Positions 47,704-56,214 of a DNA stretch of 64,000 nucleotides are shown here, piece after piece; within the stretch, counting starts at the first letter, position 1; every line of letters starts with the position of its first letter. Below the pieces are notes generated by a model, which saw nothing but the letters and a program-made list of their open reading frames with translations, searched no databases and had not been told where the DNA came from. A program made the position numbers and the translations under genes. The DNA is taken from positions 1 through 64,000 of the forward strand of contig JAJZAT010000013.1 in assembly GCA_021799275.1 (NCBI GenBank). Direction: 5' to 3'. This DNA is from Bacillota bacterium (GTDB taxonomy: Bacteria; Bacillota; Sulfobacillia; JAJZYS01; JAJYTV01).

Positions 47704-50578
47704 CGTCCAGCACCTCCTGCGTGGCCTTCCCCAGCCGCCGGTAACCGTCGCGCCCAGGCACATGCCGGCAGGCCGGGCGCAGTCCGCAACCGTCGCATGC
47801 CGTCTGCCGTCCGAGCGCATACGGCGACGGCGCCCAGTGGCCCTCCTGCGCCTGCTGCGCCAAACGGCCGAGGGTTCGTTCCACATGGCGGAGCAGGCTC
47901 TGCCAGCGGGCTTCAGGCAGGGCCCAGGCCGAGTCGCGCAAACCGCCGTCCTTCTTGCGGCGCAAGGGGTGGAAGGGAGAGCCGCCGTCCGGCTCCTCGC
48001 GATCCATGGCCTCGATGAGACCCGGGTCCGAGAGAAAGAGACCCTGCGGGCGCTGCTGGCGCCATACGCCATCGGGATCGTCGTCGTCCTCGTCATGCAC
48101 CCAGCTCTGCCCGAGGCGCACCGGCCAGTACGTCATGGCGACCGGTCGGCCCCCGCCCTGGGCCGCCGCGAGGGCATAGGCGCCGATCTGCAGGTCGAGG
48201 CCGTGGTAGACGCGCGCGAAGCTGAACGGCTGCCGCCTGCGCACCTTGTAGTCGACGACGCGTACCCACCCGTCCTGCCGGTCGAGGCGGTCGATGCGAC
48301 CCTCGATCAGGACTTCCCGGCCATCGTCCAGGCGCACGGCCAGCGCCGGCAGCTCGCCGCGGCGGCCGAACGCCACCTCCCGCCCTGCCGCGTGGAAGCC
48401 CGAGCGCCTGCCCTCTTCCCAGACAAGCCTCGCCGTGCGCAGCACCTCCGCGGCAAGTTCGTCCCTGAGACTGCGCCCCTGCGGCGTGTCCTTGGGCAGG
48501 ACGCCGATCTGCTCGGCCGCCTGCTCCACCAGTTGCGCGACGATACCCGGCTGCGCCGCGCCCGGAGGGGCGAGCTCCGGCAGTTCCCTCAGCACCTGGT
48601 GCACCAGGGCGCCGCGGGCAGCCCGATCGAATCCCGTCCTCTGCTCCGGCTCGATGCGCACCACGTCATGCGCGAAGGCGGTGAATGGACACGCCGCCCG
48701 GCGCTCCAATGCCGTGACCGTGAAGGGTCCCGCGAGGGCTTCGAGCCGTTCTTCCTCCGGAGTTCCGGCGAGTCCGCCAAGATGAGCCCCCTGCCCGCAG
48801 GCCTCGGCGTGCGCCGCGAGCAAGGCGAGCGGCAGGGCGGCGTCGGCGCCGATGTCGCGCGCCCGGCCCGCAGCCTGCGCCAACAGTTCCCCGGCCTCCT
48901 GGCGGCTGAGGGCGACCCGAGAAACCTCAGCCGGCGCGGCGGGCATGAGCGGCAGAGGCTCGCCGATCTGGCGCAGCCGGATGCTGGCGGCCTGCACGCC
49001 ACCTTCCGCGTCGATCTCGGCGTAGCTCATGTAGAGGCCGCGCGTCGCTGCTCCGAGCGCGGCCTCTACCGCCTTGAGGCTTCGTCGCCTGCGCTCGGCA
49101 AGCGGCTCCTGGAGCGGCGCGCCCCGCTGCTCGCAGCGTTGGATCTCACCGGCCCTGAGCAGGCTCGGCGAGGATGCGAACGCGGGAAACCTCCCCTCCG
49201 CGAGGCCCAGGAGAAGAACATGTCCGGCCTCGAGGCCGTACATCTCCCCGACCGGAACGACGCGCACCGCGTCGCCCCTTGGCTGGTACTCGGGCCTTGC
49301 GGCCTCAAGCGCGTCCTCTAGGAGGCGCAGTGCGAGCGAACGCTCGAGCGGCCCTGGGCCAGCGACGGTAGCGACCGCGTCCAGCTGCTCGCCGAAGGAC
49401 CGCAGGATCTGCCGCTGACGGGCGAGCTCCGACAGGCCGAGCCGGCCTTCGAGGTCCCACGCCTCGAGGAGCGACACGAGAGCGGCACGGTGCTCCTCGA
49501 ACAGGCCCTGGCGCGGCCAGTGCCCCGCCGCCTCGTCGATCTGCGCCAGAAAGGCGGCCGCTTCCTCGGAAGGGCCCCTGCCGTCGCGCAGATGGGCAAG
49601 GAGGCTGTCGCGCAAGGGGCCCGGACCCGGCGCAACGCCGCTGCCGGCGATGGCTAGGAGTCCCTCCTGCCGTCGGCCCCGCAGCACGTCCAGGAGTCCG
49701 CCGAGGCAGAGCCGGATGGGCTCTCCCTGGACATCGCCGGGCCCCGCGTCGACGGCGATCCCCGCTTCCTCGAGGGCGGCACGCAGCAGGACGGACTGCA
49801 GCGAAAAGTCGCCGCAGCCGATGAGGATATCGCCAGGCCGCAGGCCGTCGCGCACGAGATCGAGGCAGTGCCTCGCCGCTGCCCGGGCCTCGGTCCGCAC
49901 GTCCGGTGCCGCGCGCACCTCGACCGTCACCCCTGGCTGCGGACCCTCCCCGAGCCCCTCGGCCAGATCCGCCAAATAGCCGCGGTGCAGCAGCTCCGAA
50001 CGCAGCGCCGCTTCCGGCGCACGCAGCGGCCCTTCGGGCCAGAAGACGCTCGAAGGCTCCCAGGCGACGCGGTCCAGGAGCTCCGCCGCCCGCCAGAGGA
50101 GGCGGGGTTCCGGCGCGAGCCCGGCTTCGGCGGCCAGATCGACGATCCGGTCCTGGACACTTTGCAAGGCGGCGAAGGTCTCGGCCCCCAGCACCTCGGC
50201 GGCGGCCAGCGGCAGGTTCGGGCCCTGCCACCACGCCGCCTCGAGCGTGCCGAGAAGCAGCGACTCCGCCCCCGCACGTCCTCCCGCCGCGCCCCGGAAC
50301 ACCTGCAAGGCGCCGCTTCGGTCGGCGACGACGCGCAAGAGTGCACGCAGTTGCGCGCGCGACAGGGCGGCCGCGGGCTCCCCGCACGCGGCCAAAATGT
50401 CCGCGGCCAGCCGGGCCGGTGTCTCCACGCGCAGCCGCAGGCTGCCCCCGCCGAGCGCGGCCAGCGTCTCGCGTTCCCAGAGCAGGGTGGCGGCCGGCGC
50501 GGTGACGAGCCGCACCGGCGGGCCGAAGGGATCCCCTGCCAGCCTGCGAACCAGTCGGCTTCTCAGATCACCCTGCAC
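47684..50578 (-). CDS. addB: AddB-type nuclease subunit with degenerate Walker A
   Basis: 964-aa partner of AddA. The C-terminal nuclease is intact: EGRIDRLDRQDGWVRVVDYKVRRRQPF (PD-(D/E)xK, Asp and Lys visible) and the iron-sulfur staple formed by Cys in RRAACPFTAFAHD and by TACDGCGLRPACRHV (C-x2-C-x5-C). The N-terminal ATP site is not: where AddB proteins have a GxxGSGKT loop, this one reads VRLVTAPAATLLWERETL. So it is probably a nuclease/structural subunit without nucleotide binding. GTG 50578 has GGAGGGG 7 bases upstream. Stop overlaps the addA start region. Divergent from ilvE. Confidence 0.85.
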   Translation of the reverse strand: MQGDLRSRLVRRLAGDPFGPPVRLVTAPAATLLWERETLAALGGGSLRLRVETPARLAADILAACGEPAAALSRAQLRALLRVVADRSGALQVFRGAAGGRAGAESLLLGTLEAAWWQGPNLPLAAAEVLGAETFAALQSVQDRIVDLAAEAGLAPEPRLLWRAAELLDRVAWEPSSVFWPEGPLRAPEAALRSELLHRGYLADLAEGLGEGPQPGVTVEVRAAPDVRTEARAAARHCLDLVRDGLRPGDILIGCGDFSLQSVLLRAALEEAGIAVDAGPGDVQGEPIRLCLGGLLDVLRGRRQEGLLAIAGSGVAPGPGPLRDSLLAHLRDGRGPSEEAAAFLAQIDEAAGHWPRQGLFEEHRAALVSLLEAWDLEGRLGLSELARQRQILRSFGEQLDAVATVAGPGPLERSLALRLLEDALEAARPEYQPRGDAVRVVPVGEMYGLEAGHVLLLGLAEGRFPAFASSPSLLRAGEIQRCEQRGAPLQEPLAERRRRSLKAVEAALGAATRGLYMSYAEIDAEGGVQAASIRLRQIGEPLPLMPAAPAEVSRVALSRQEAGELLAQAAGRARDIGADAALPLALLAAHAEACGQGAHLGGLAGTPEEERLEALAGPFTVTALERRAACPFTAFAHDVVRIEPEQRTGFDRAARGALVHQVLRELPELAPPGAAQPGIVAQLVEQAAEQIGVLPKDTPQGRSLRDELAAEVLRTARLVWEEGRRSGFHAAGREVAFGRRGELPALAVRLDDGREVLIEGRIDRLDRQDGWVRVVDYKVRRRQPFSFARVYHGLDLQIGAYALAAAQGGGRPVAMTYWPVRLGQSWVHDEDDDDPDGVWRQQRPQGLFLSDPGLIEAMDREEPDGGSPFHPLRRKKDGGLRDSAWALPEARWQSLLRHVERTLGRLAQQAQEGHWAPSPYALGRQTACDGCGLRPACRHVPGRDGYRRLGKATQEVLDDGAADD

Positions 50579-50721
50579 CTTTGTACCCCTCCAGTTTCGG
50601 GGTTCGCCCCGCCGAGGAAGGCACCTGCCGTCCTCAGGAAGCGACCGGTGCAAAGTGGTAAGCTAGGCGTGGACCTTGGGGGGAGTACCCATCCGCTTTC
50701 GCGCGCAGGAGGTCTGCACAG

Positions 50722-51594
50722 TTGAGCCAGAAGATATTTCTCGACGGCAAGTTCGTGCCCCGGGAAGAGGCGAAGGTCTCGGTCTTCGACCACGGTCTGC
50801 TGTACGGCGACGGCGTGTTCGAGGGCATCCGCGTCTACGACGGTGTCATCTTCAAGCTTGAAGAGCATCTTGCGAGGCTATATGCCTCCGCCAAGACCAT
50901 CATGCTGGACATTCCCCAGACCCGGGACGAGATGCGCGAGATCGTGCGCCAGAGCTGCATCGAGAACGGGCTCAGGGACGCCTACATCCGCCTCGTAGTC
51001 ACGCGCGGCCCGGGAGACCTCGGGCTCGACCCGCGCAAGTGCGACGGCGCGACGGTTATCGTGATCGCGGACAGGATCTCGCTCTACCCGCCCGAGCTGT
51101 ACGAGCGCGGCATGAGCATCGGCACGGGCTCCATCCGCCGTTCGCGGGCAGAAATCATCAATCCGCAGGTCAAGTCGCTCAACTACCTGAACAACATCCT
51201 CGCCAAGCTTGAAGCCAACCAGCACGGCTGGGGCGAGGTCCTGATGCTGAGCGAGGAAGGCTTCGTGGCCGAGTGCAGCGCGGACAACATCTTCATGGTG
51301 CGCGAAGGCGTGCTCGTCACCCCCGCCGCCCATCTCGGCATCCTGCTCGGCATCACGCGCCGGACCGTCATGGACCTCGCGCGGCAGGCCGGCTTCGAGG
51401 TGGTGGAGACGACGTTCACCCGCCACGAGCTTTGGAACGCGGATGAGGCGTTCCTCACCGGCTCGGCGGCGGAGATCGTGCCGGTGACGAAGGTCGACGA
51501 GCGTGTTGTCGGTCAAGGTAAGCCGGGGCCCCTCACGCAGGAACTCATGCGACTCTTCCGCGCCTACGCCCCGACCAACGGCGTCAGGCTCTGA
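50722..51594 (+). CDS. ilvE: branched-chain amino acid aminotransferase (class IV)
   Basis: PLP class IV aminotransferase of 290 aa interconverting Val, Leu, Ile and their 2-oxoacids. It starts IFLDGKFVPREEAKVSVFDHGLLYGDGVFEGIRVY, carries the PLP lysine in NPQVKSLNYLNNILAKLEA, the ECSADNIFMV block, and the phosphate-binding LLGITRRTVMDLA and FLTGSAAEIVPV. TTG 50722 follows AGGAGG by 9 bases. D-amino-acid and aminodeoxychorismate lyase relatives are close, but SLNYLNN and the size favour ilvE. Single gene with its own strong terminator; divergent from addB. Confidence 0.9.
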   Translation: MSQKIFLDGKFVPREEAKVSVFDHGLLYGDGVFEGIRVYDGVIFKLEEHLARLYASAKTIMLDIPQTRDEMREIVRQSCIENGLRDAYIRLVVTRGPGDLGLDPRKCDGATVIVIADRISLYPPELYERGMSIGTGSIRRSRAEIINPQVKSLNYLNNILAKLEANQHGWGEVLMLSEEGFVAECSADNIFMVREGVLVTPAAHLGILLGITRRTVMDLARQAGFEVVETTFTRHELWNADEAFLTGSAAEIVPVTKVDERVVGQGKPGPLTQELMRLFRAYAPTNGVRL

Positions 51595-51600
51595 CCTATC

Positions 51601-51647
51601 AGCGCAGGGACCGTCCCGCAGCGCGCGGGACGGTCCCTGCGCTTTTT
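51601..51647 (+). terminator. strong intrinsic terminator of ilvE
   Basis: A perfect 19-base-pair stem (51601-51619 with 51625-51643, loop AGCGC) is followed by TTTT to 51647, six bases past the ilvE stop. One of the best terminators in the window. Confidence 0.9.
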
Positions 51648-51678
51648 GGAGACCTGCCGCCACCCGGGCCGACGATGC

Positions 51679-52404
51679 TCATTCGGCGAATCGCGGCCTC
51701 GTGTCGAGGAGCCAGGAGAGGTCCGACCCGACCGCGCGTTCCTCGGGGGCCTGCCCTCGCAGGAAGAGCCGTGCGCCTGCGGCCCCGCCGAGCACCGCTC
51801 GCTCGCCGGTGACGCGCAGCCAGGAACCTTCGCGCAGGCCGAGCACAGGGACATCGTTCTCCTCGAGGAACTGCAGCAGGCGCTCCTCGCGCGTCTCGCC
51901 CATATGGGTGCTCCCCGGCTGCGGATCGACGTAGTGCGGATTGATCTGGAACGGGATCAGGCCGATGGCGGCGAAGGACCCAGGCTCCACGATCGGCATG
52001 TCGTTGGTCGTCCGGATCGTAGGGCAGGCGACATTGGACCCGGCGCTGGCTCCAAGGTACGGGGTACCCTGGCTCACCTGCGTCCGAATGGGATCGAGTG
52101 CGCCCAGGTCGCGCAACGCGCGCACGAGCCGGAACGTGTTGCCGCCGCCGACGAAGATCGCCTCGGCCGCACGCACGGCGGCAGGCAGGTCCTGCTGGCG
52201 GTGGGCCCCCTCGACATCAATGCCCAGAGGCGCCATCGCCTCCTGCATCCGCCGGGTGTAGGCGTCATGGTCTTTGCCGGCGAACGGCAAGAAGAGTATC
52301 CGCCTGCGCCCGCCCATGACCGAAGCGATCTCCTCGCGGGCGTGCTCCAGGAAGCCGCGTCCGAACACGTAGGAATTCGACATGAGCAGCAGTTCACGTG
52401 GCAT
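51679..52404 (-). CDS. pepE: peptidase E (alpha-aspartyl dipeptidase, S51)
   Basis: Serine peptidase that hydrolyses Asp-X dipeptides, 241 aa. Diagnostic blocks are EAIFVGGGNTFRLVRAL, the nucleophile elbow YLGASAGSNVACPTIRTTNDMPI, and the His in FQINPHYVDPQPGSTHMGETRE. ATG 52404 follows a G-rich AGGGTGGGG. It lies 67 bases downstream of upp on the same strand. Adds to the peptide-using enzyme set; recycles aspartyl dipeptides. Confidence 0.9.
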   Translation of the reverse strand: MPRELLLMSNSYVFGRGFLEHAREEIASVMGGRRRILFLPFAGKDHDAYTRRMQEAMAPLGIDVEGAHRQQDLPAAVRAAEAIFVGGGNTFRLVRALRDLGALDPIRTQVSQGTPYLGASAGSNVACPTIRTTNDMPIVEPGSFAAIGLIPFQINPHYVDPQPGSTHMGETREERLLQFLEENDVPVLGLREGSWLRVTGERAVLGGAAGARLFLRGQAPEERAVGSDLSWLLDTRPRFAE

Positions 52405-52471
52405 GGGACCCCACCCTCTCTCTCGGCGCTCGCCGGTGGGATGATCGGCAGCGCCTTGCAGCGCGCCCCGC

Positions 52472-53098
52472 CTAGAGCGTTCCGAACAGCCGGTCGCCCG
52501 CGTCGCCGAGGCCCGGCACGATGTAGGCATCCTGGTTCAGGTGGCTATCGAGCGCCGCCCCGAACATCGGCACGTCGGGATGCGCCGCCGCGACGGCCCG
52601 AACACCTTCGGGCGCCGCCACAAGGCAGATGAGGCGCAGGCTTCTCACGCCGACGGATTTGAGCAGGTCGAGCCCCGCCACCGCCGAACCGCCGGTCGCG
52701 AGCATCGGATCGAGCAGCAGGACGTCGCGCCCGGCGATGTCTGCCGGAAGCTTGCGGTAATACTCAACCGGCTGGTGGGTCTCATGGTCGCGGTAGAGTC
52801 CGATGTGCCCGACCGACGCCTCCGGCATCACCCGCAGGATGCCGTCGGACATGCCGAGGCCCGCGCGCAGGATCGGCACCAGGACCGGCTGGCCGTTCCT
52901 CAGCCGGACGCCGCTCGCGGCCGCGACCGGCGTCTGGACGCTGACGGTCTCGAGGGGCAGGTCGCGCAGTGCCTCGTACGCCAGCAGCACCGACACCTCG
53001 GCCAGCAGGGCGCGGAACTCCTTCGGGCTCGTCGAGACGTCGCGCAGCAGGCGGAGCTTCTCCTGCACGAGCGGGTGGTCGACCGGCGTGAACTCCAA
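52472..53098 (-). CDS. upp: uracil phosphoribosyltransferase
   Basis: Salvage enzyme that makes UMP from uracil and PRPP. 208 aa with [53 protein letters not shown], the PRPP loop [23 protein letters not shown], and the uracil-binding end [20 protein letters not shown] 53098 is 6 bases past AAGGAGGT. In many Bacillota upp neighbours a uracil permease; here permeases of the APC family are near, not uracil types. Full-length and surely functional. Confidence 0.95.
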   Translation of the reverse strand: MEFTPVDHPLVQEKLRLLRDVSTSPKEFRALLAEVSVLLAYEALRDLPLETVSVQTPVAAASGVRLRNGQPVLVPILRAGLGMSDGILRVMPEASVGHIGLYRDHETHQPVEYYRKLPADIAGRDVLLLDPMLATGGSAVAGLDLLKSVGVRSLRLICLVAAPEGVRAVAAAHPDVPMFGAALDSHLNQDAYIVPGLGDAGDRLFGTL

Positions 53099-53186
53099 GA
53101 GGGGACCTCCTTAGGGCTTGGCCGAATGGGGGACGTCGATTTCTGTCGGAAAGTTTACCACGCAGGTGATGGCTTCCTGCCGAGCC

Positions 53187-54473
53187 TCAGGCCCGAAAGA
53201 GCGGTGGCGCGTCGCGGCGGTCCCTGCGCGCCAGGTGGAGCCCCGCTCCGATCGCCGCCAGCACGAGCGGGTACACGGCTCCCCACCCGAGGAACGGCAG
53301 CGTGCCAAGGCAGACGAGCATGGCAACGAGCGCGACGGCGCGCTCGCGGGGGACCGTCAGCAGCCGTAGCGCGGACGCCATCGCCAGAACGTACAGCGCG
53401 ATGAAGACGGCCGACGACCAGGCGACCAGCCGCTCGAGCCCGACCGGATGCAGGGCTTCCAGCGTCAGCACCAGCCCGAAGACCAGCGCGAGCGTCCAGA
53501 CTGCCCGCAGGGGCGTGCGGGTGCCCGGGTGCAGGCGCGCGAAGAAGGCGGGGAAGTCCCCTGCCCTCGCCTGGGCGTAGACGAGCCGCACAAACCCCCC
53601 GACGTAGGCGTGGATGGTACCGTAGGTGACGAGCAGGGCGAGCAGGGATGTCGCAAGAACGCCGACGCGCCCGCCGCCCTGGCCAAGCATCACGGAGAGG
53701 GCGTCGCGGCTGCCGCTCCCCGCATAAGCGCCTGTGCCCACCGTGACCACCGCAAGCAGGATGTAGAGGGCGTCGATCACGACGATGCTGAGGATCATCG
53801 CGCGACGCAGGTCCCGCTCGGGGTCCGCGAACTCCTCCGCGTAGTTCGCCACCGCCTCCCAGCCGACGAAGGCCCAGAAGAGGAGCGCCAGGTCCAGGCC
53901 GACCGGCATGAGCCCGTGCGGCAGGACCGGCGTGAAGCGGCTGAGGCGCAGATGCATGAATCCGACGGCGACGGCCGCGAGCAAGAGCGCCGCGATCAGA
54001 CCGACCACCGCGCCCGCCGCCCGACCGGAGATCTCGACGCCGAGCGCGTTCAACAGGACGGCCAGGGCCAGGAGCGCCGCGGCGATCAGGAGCGTCGTCA
54101 GGTGCGAGAGGCCGAACGCCGCCGCCAGATAGCCGGCGCCGATCAGCGCCGCGATCGGGGCGCCAAGCGGAACGGTGCCGAGAAAGAGCCAGCCGGCCGC
54201 GGCACCGCCTGCGGGCCCAAAGGCCGCGCGCGCGAACGCTGCGATGCCGCCGGCGTCCGGGATGCGCGTCGAAAGGCGCGCCAGGGTGAACGCGAGCGGC
54301 ACGATCAAAAGACCCATCGCGACCCACGCCAGGATGCCGCCCGGCCCCGCCTCCTGTGCCGTCAGGGCGGGCAGGTAGAGCACGCCCGACCCAAGCACGG
54401 ACGCCACCGTCAGCGCGGCCCCCTCGCGCCACCCGAGTACCCTTCTCAGGCCCTGACTCTCCTCCGCCGCCAG
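53187..54473 (-). CDS. APC family amino acid permease, probable CTG start
   Basis: Amino acid/polyamine transporter with about twelve membrane segments. The conserved start of the family (LRRVLGWREGAALTVASVLGSGV, first helix) begins upstream of the first ATG/GTG/TTG in frame (GTG 54407), which would cut into helix 1. Reading back, a stop (TAG) precedes and only CTG codons are available: CTG 54473 with GGAGG (54487-54483) 9 bases upstream, or CTG 54449. I take 54473 (428 aa). Other blocks: FWAFVGWEAVANYAEEFADPERDLRRA and the late FGLVLTLEALHPVGLERLVAW. Substrate unknown; YjeH-like exporters are close in appearance. Confidence 0.78.
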   Translation of the reverse strand: MAAEESQGLRRVLGWREGAALTVASVLGSGVLYLPALTAQEAGPGGILAWVAMGLLIVPLAFTLARLSTRIPDAGGIAAFARAAFGPAGGAAAGWLFLGTVPLGAPIAALIGAGYLAAAFGLSHLTTLLIAAALLALAVLLNALGVEISGRAAGAVVGLIAALLLAAVAVGFMHLRLSRFTPVLPHGLMPVGLDLALLFWAFVGWEAVANYAEEFADPERDLRRAMILSIVVIDALYILLAVVTVGTGAYAGSGSRDALSVMLGQGGGRVGVLATSLLALLVTYGTIHAYVGGFVRLVYAQARAGDFPAFFARLHPGTRTPLRAVWTLALVFGLVLTLEALHPVGLERLVAWSSAVFIALYVLAMASALRLLTVPRERAVALVAMLVCLGTLPFLGWGAVYPLVLAAIGAGLHLARRDRRDAPPLFRA

Positions 54474-54518
54474 TTCCGATCGCCTCCCGCACCAAGGCTA
54501 GCAGAGCCGGCGGCGCTG

Positions 54519-55409
54519 TCAATCGGCGGGTGCCGCGGGCCGGTCGGCCGCCCTGCCCGTGCCCACGCGGACGATGCGCGGACTCGCCCGGTAGCTGTCG
54601 ACGCCCATGTCGAACCGCTCCAGCCGCCCGTCGGGCCATTCCCTCTCCAGCCAGGAGTGGACGACGACGCCCTCCTGGCCTGGCGCGTCGACCTCCTCCT
54701 TGCCCTTGGGCAGGTCCGGGTCGGAGTTGCGGATCGTGTAGAAGGGGAAGCGCCGCAGTTCCTTGTGGATCCAGCGCACCTCCGGCGGCTGACGGGTGCC
54801 ATAGAATTCCGCCGTCACGCGGCCGCCCGTAGCCCGGGTGACGAGGCGCAGCGGGCCGCCCGTGTCGTTGCGGATGCGCAGGTCGAGGGCGCCGTACGAG
54901 ATCGTCGCGTCCTCGCCGGGCAGAAGGTACGGCACCGTAAGGCCGTGCTGGTGGCGCTCCTCGATGTCGAGCCCCGCCCGCAGGGCCGCTTCGTAGATGG
55001 TCGTGGCGACCTGGCAGACTCCGCCGCCGTACCCCGGTACGATGCGGTCGCCGATAAAGACGCGCCCGACCTTGTAGCCGCGGGCCCTGCTGGACTCACC
55101 CAACTGGCCGTTGAACGAGAAGACGCCGCCCGGCGGAATCAAGGTCCCGCACAGGCGTTTCGACGCGAGGGCCATGTTGAAGTTGCGCCCGGGCGCCGAC
55201 GTCGGATAGTCGGTCGTCATGTGCCCGATCAGACCCCAGGCCGTGCCGGGGTCGTCCGGCTGCCCAGGCCCGCAGGCAGGCTCGGCCTGCGCAGGGGAAC
55301 CTGTGACGGCCACCGACGGCGCCGCACCGCCGGCTGGAGCGGTCGCGAAGCGGGGCGGCCAAAGGGAGAGCAGCAAAAGCGCCAAAAAGGGCCAGGACGC
55401 GTGCGGCAT
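54519..55409 (-). CDS. VanW family secreted protein
   Basis: Exported VanW-domain protein of 296 aa. ATG 55409 has GGAGG 8 bases upstream and begins a signal peptide (MPHASWPFLALLLLSLWPPRFATA); GTG three codons earlier lies on the ribosome site. The VanW domain is visible as NFNMALASKRLCGTLIPPGGVFSFNGQLGE, YKVGRVFIGDRIVPGYGGGVCQVATTIYEAALRAGL and NDTGGPLRLVTRATGGRVTAEFYGT. A Lys/Glu-rich C-terminal tail follows. VanW occurs in some glycopeptide-resistance clusters but mostly as a general envelope protein in Bacillota; no resistance genes are near, so resistance is not implied. Confidence 0.87.
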   Translation of the reverse strand: MPHASWPFLALLLLSLWPPRFATAPAGGAAPSVAVTGSPAQAEPACGPGQPDDPGTAWGLIGHMTTDYPTSAPGRNFNMALASKRLCGTLIPPGGVFSFNGQLGESSRARGYKVGRVFIGDRIVPGYGGGVCQVATTIYEAALRAGLDIEERHQHGLTVPYLLPGEDATISYGALDLRIRNDTGGPLRLVTRATGGRVTAEFYGTRQPPEVRWIHKELRRFPFYTIRNSDPDLPKGKEEVDAPGQEGVVVHSWLEREWPDGRLERFDMGVDSYRASPRIVRVGTGRAADRPAAPAD

Positions 55410-55454
55410 GGGGGCCACCTCCGCGTCTTAGCATCACCAAGTTTGTCCTGGGGC

Positions 55455-56042
55455 TCAGTCCGCGAGTTCCACCTTGTCGATAGCGCCCACGGCCGGCCTG
55501 TCCACGAGCACTTCGCAGGCCGCACGGCGGACCACCTGCGCCACGTTGCGGCTCATTTCCTCGCCCGGCCGCCGCTGCTTGGCGTCGAGGCCGAGCACGA
55601 TGAGATCCGCGTGGCGCTCGCGCGCGACGCGCAAAATGCCCTCCCACGCGCTGCGGGCCGGGACGATGACACCCTTGGACTCGAGCCCGTGCGTCTCGCA
55701 GATTGTCACGCCGACCGCGATCGACGCCTCACCCTTCTCGCGCTGGTTCGGCATGGCCGCGTCCAACGGCAGCGACAGCGGCACTTCCACCACGTGCACG
55801 AGCACGATCTCCGCCTGCTGCGGCTCCGCCAGCCGGCATGCAAGTTCCACGGCGCGCTCGGACGACATGGCCGCGACGACCGGCACCACCACCGTGCGCA
55901 ACTGGTTCACGGTGCGGCGGATCTTCGCCACTTCGTAGGGCAGCTGGCGCGGCACACGGAACATCCAACGGAAGACGAGCGTGAGGAGAACGAGGAAGAC
56001 GATGGCGATGGCCGTGCCGAGAACGCCGACGTGAAGCGCCAT
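55455..56042 (-). CDS. membrane-anchored universal stress (USP) domain protein
   Basis: 195 aa: one N-terminal membrane helix (VGVLGTAIAIVFLVLLTLVF) followed by a cytoplasmic USP fold (residues 45-185): RTVVVPVVAAMSSERAVELACRLAE, EIVLVHVVEVPL, ADLIVLGLDAKQRRPGEEMSRNVAQVVRRAACEVLVDRP. The nucleotide loop normally G-x2-G-x9-G-S/T is altered here. ATG 56042 has GGAGGAGC upstream. It follows a 56-aa membrane protein and an APC permease with overlaps or one-base gaps, so the three are a single translation unit. USP partners of transporters often sense nucleotides and tune uptake; here the anchor would hold it at the permease. The function is inferred. Confidence 0.85.
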   Translation of the reverse strand: MALHVGVLGTAIAIVFLVLLTLVFRWMFRVPRQLPYEVAKIRRTVNQLRTVVVPVVAAMSSERAVELACRLAEPQQAEIVLVHVVEVPLSLPLDAAMPNQREKGEASIAVGVTICETHGLESKGVIVPARSAWEGILRVARERHADLIVLGLDAKQRRPGEEMSRNVAQVVRRAACEVLVDRPAVGAIDKVELAD

Positions 56043-56043
56043 C

Positions 56044-56214
56044 TCAGCTGCTCCTCCGCCGGGCGTCGTAGAGGCGGGCGACGCCGAGCGCCATAAAAAG
56101 GACGCCGAAGAGGTCGTAGAGCAGGCTGCCGTGCTCCACGATGCCGCGCACCAGGATGATCAGGCCGAGCACGAGGGCAACGAGGCCGATCGCCACGACG
56201 AAGCCGCGCTTCAT
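56044..56214 (-). CDS. 56-aa membrane protein in a permease/USP operon
   Basis: Short protein with two hydrophobic helices (FVVAIGLVALVLGLIILV and LLYDLFGVLFMALGVARLY) and a basic tail RRRSS. Its ATG overlaps the permease stop by four bases (ATGA), and its TGA is one base before the USP start. Below the usual length for automatic calling, but hydrophobicity, codon use and tight coupling support it. Likely an accessory subunit of the APC permease or of the USP protein. Confidence 0.7.
   Translation of the reverse strand: MKRGFVVAIGLVALVLGLIILVRGIVEHGSLLYDLFGVLFMALGVARLYDARRRSS

Noticed and set aside
54519-55409. VanW as sign of a vancomycin resistance cluster
   Set aside because: No VanH, VanA or VanX-like genes nearby; VanW domains are common envelope proteins in Bacillota.
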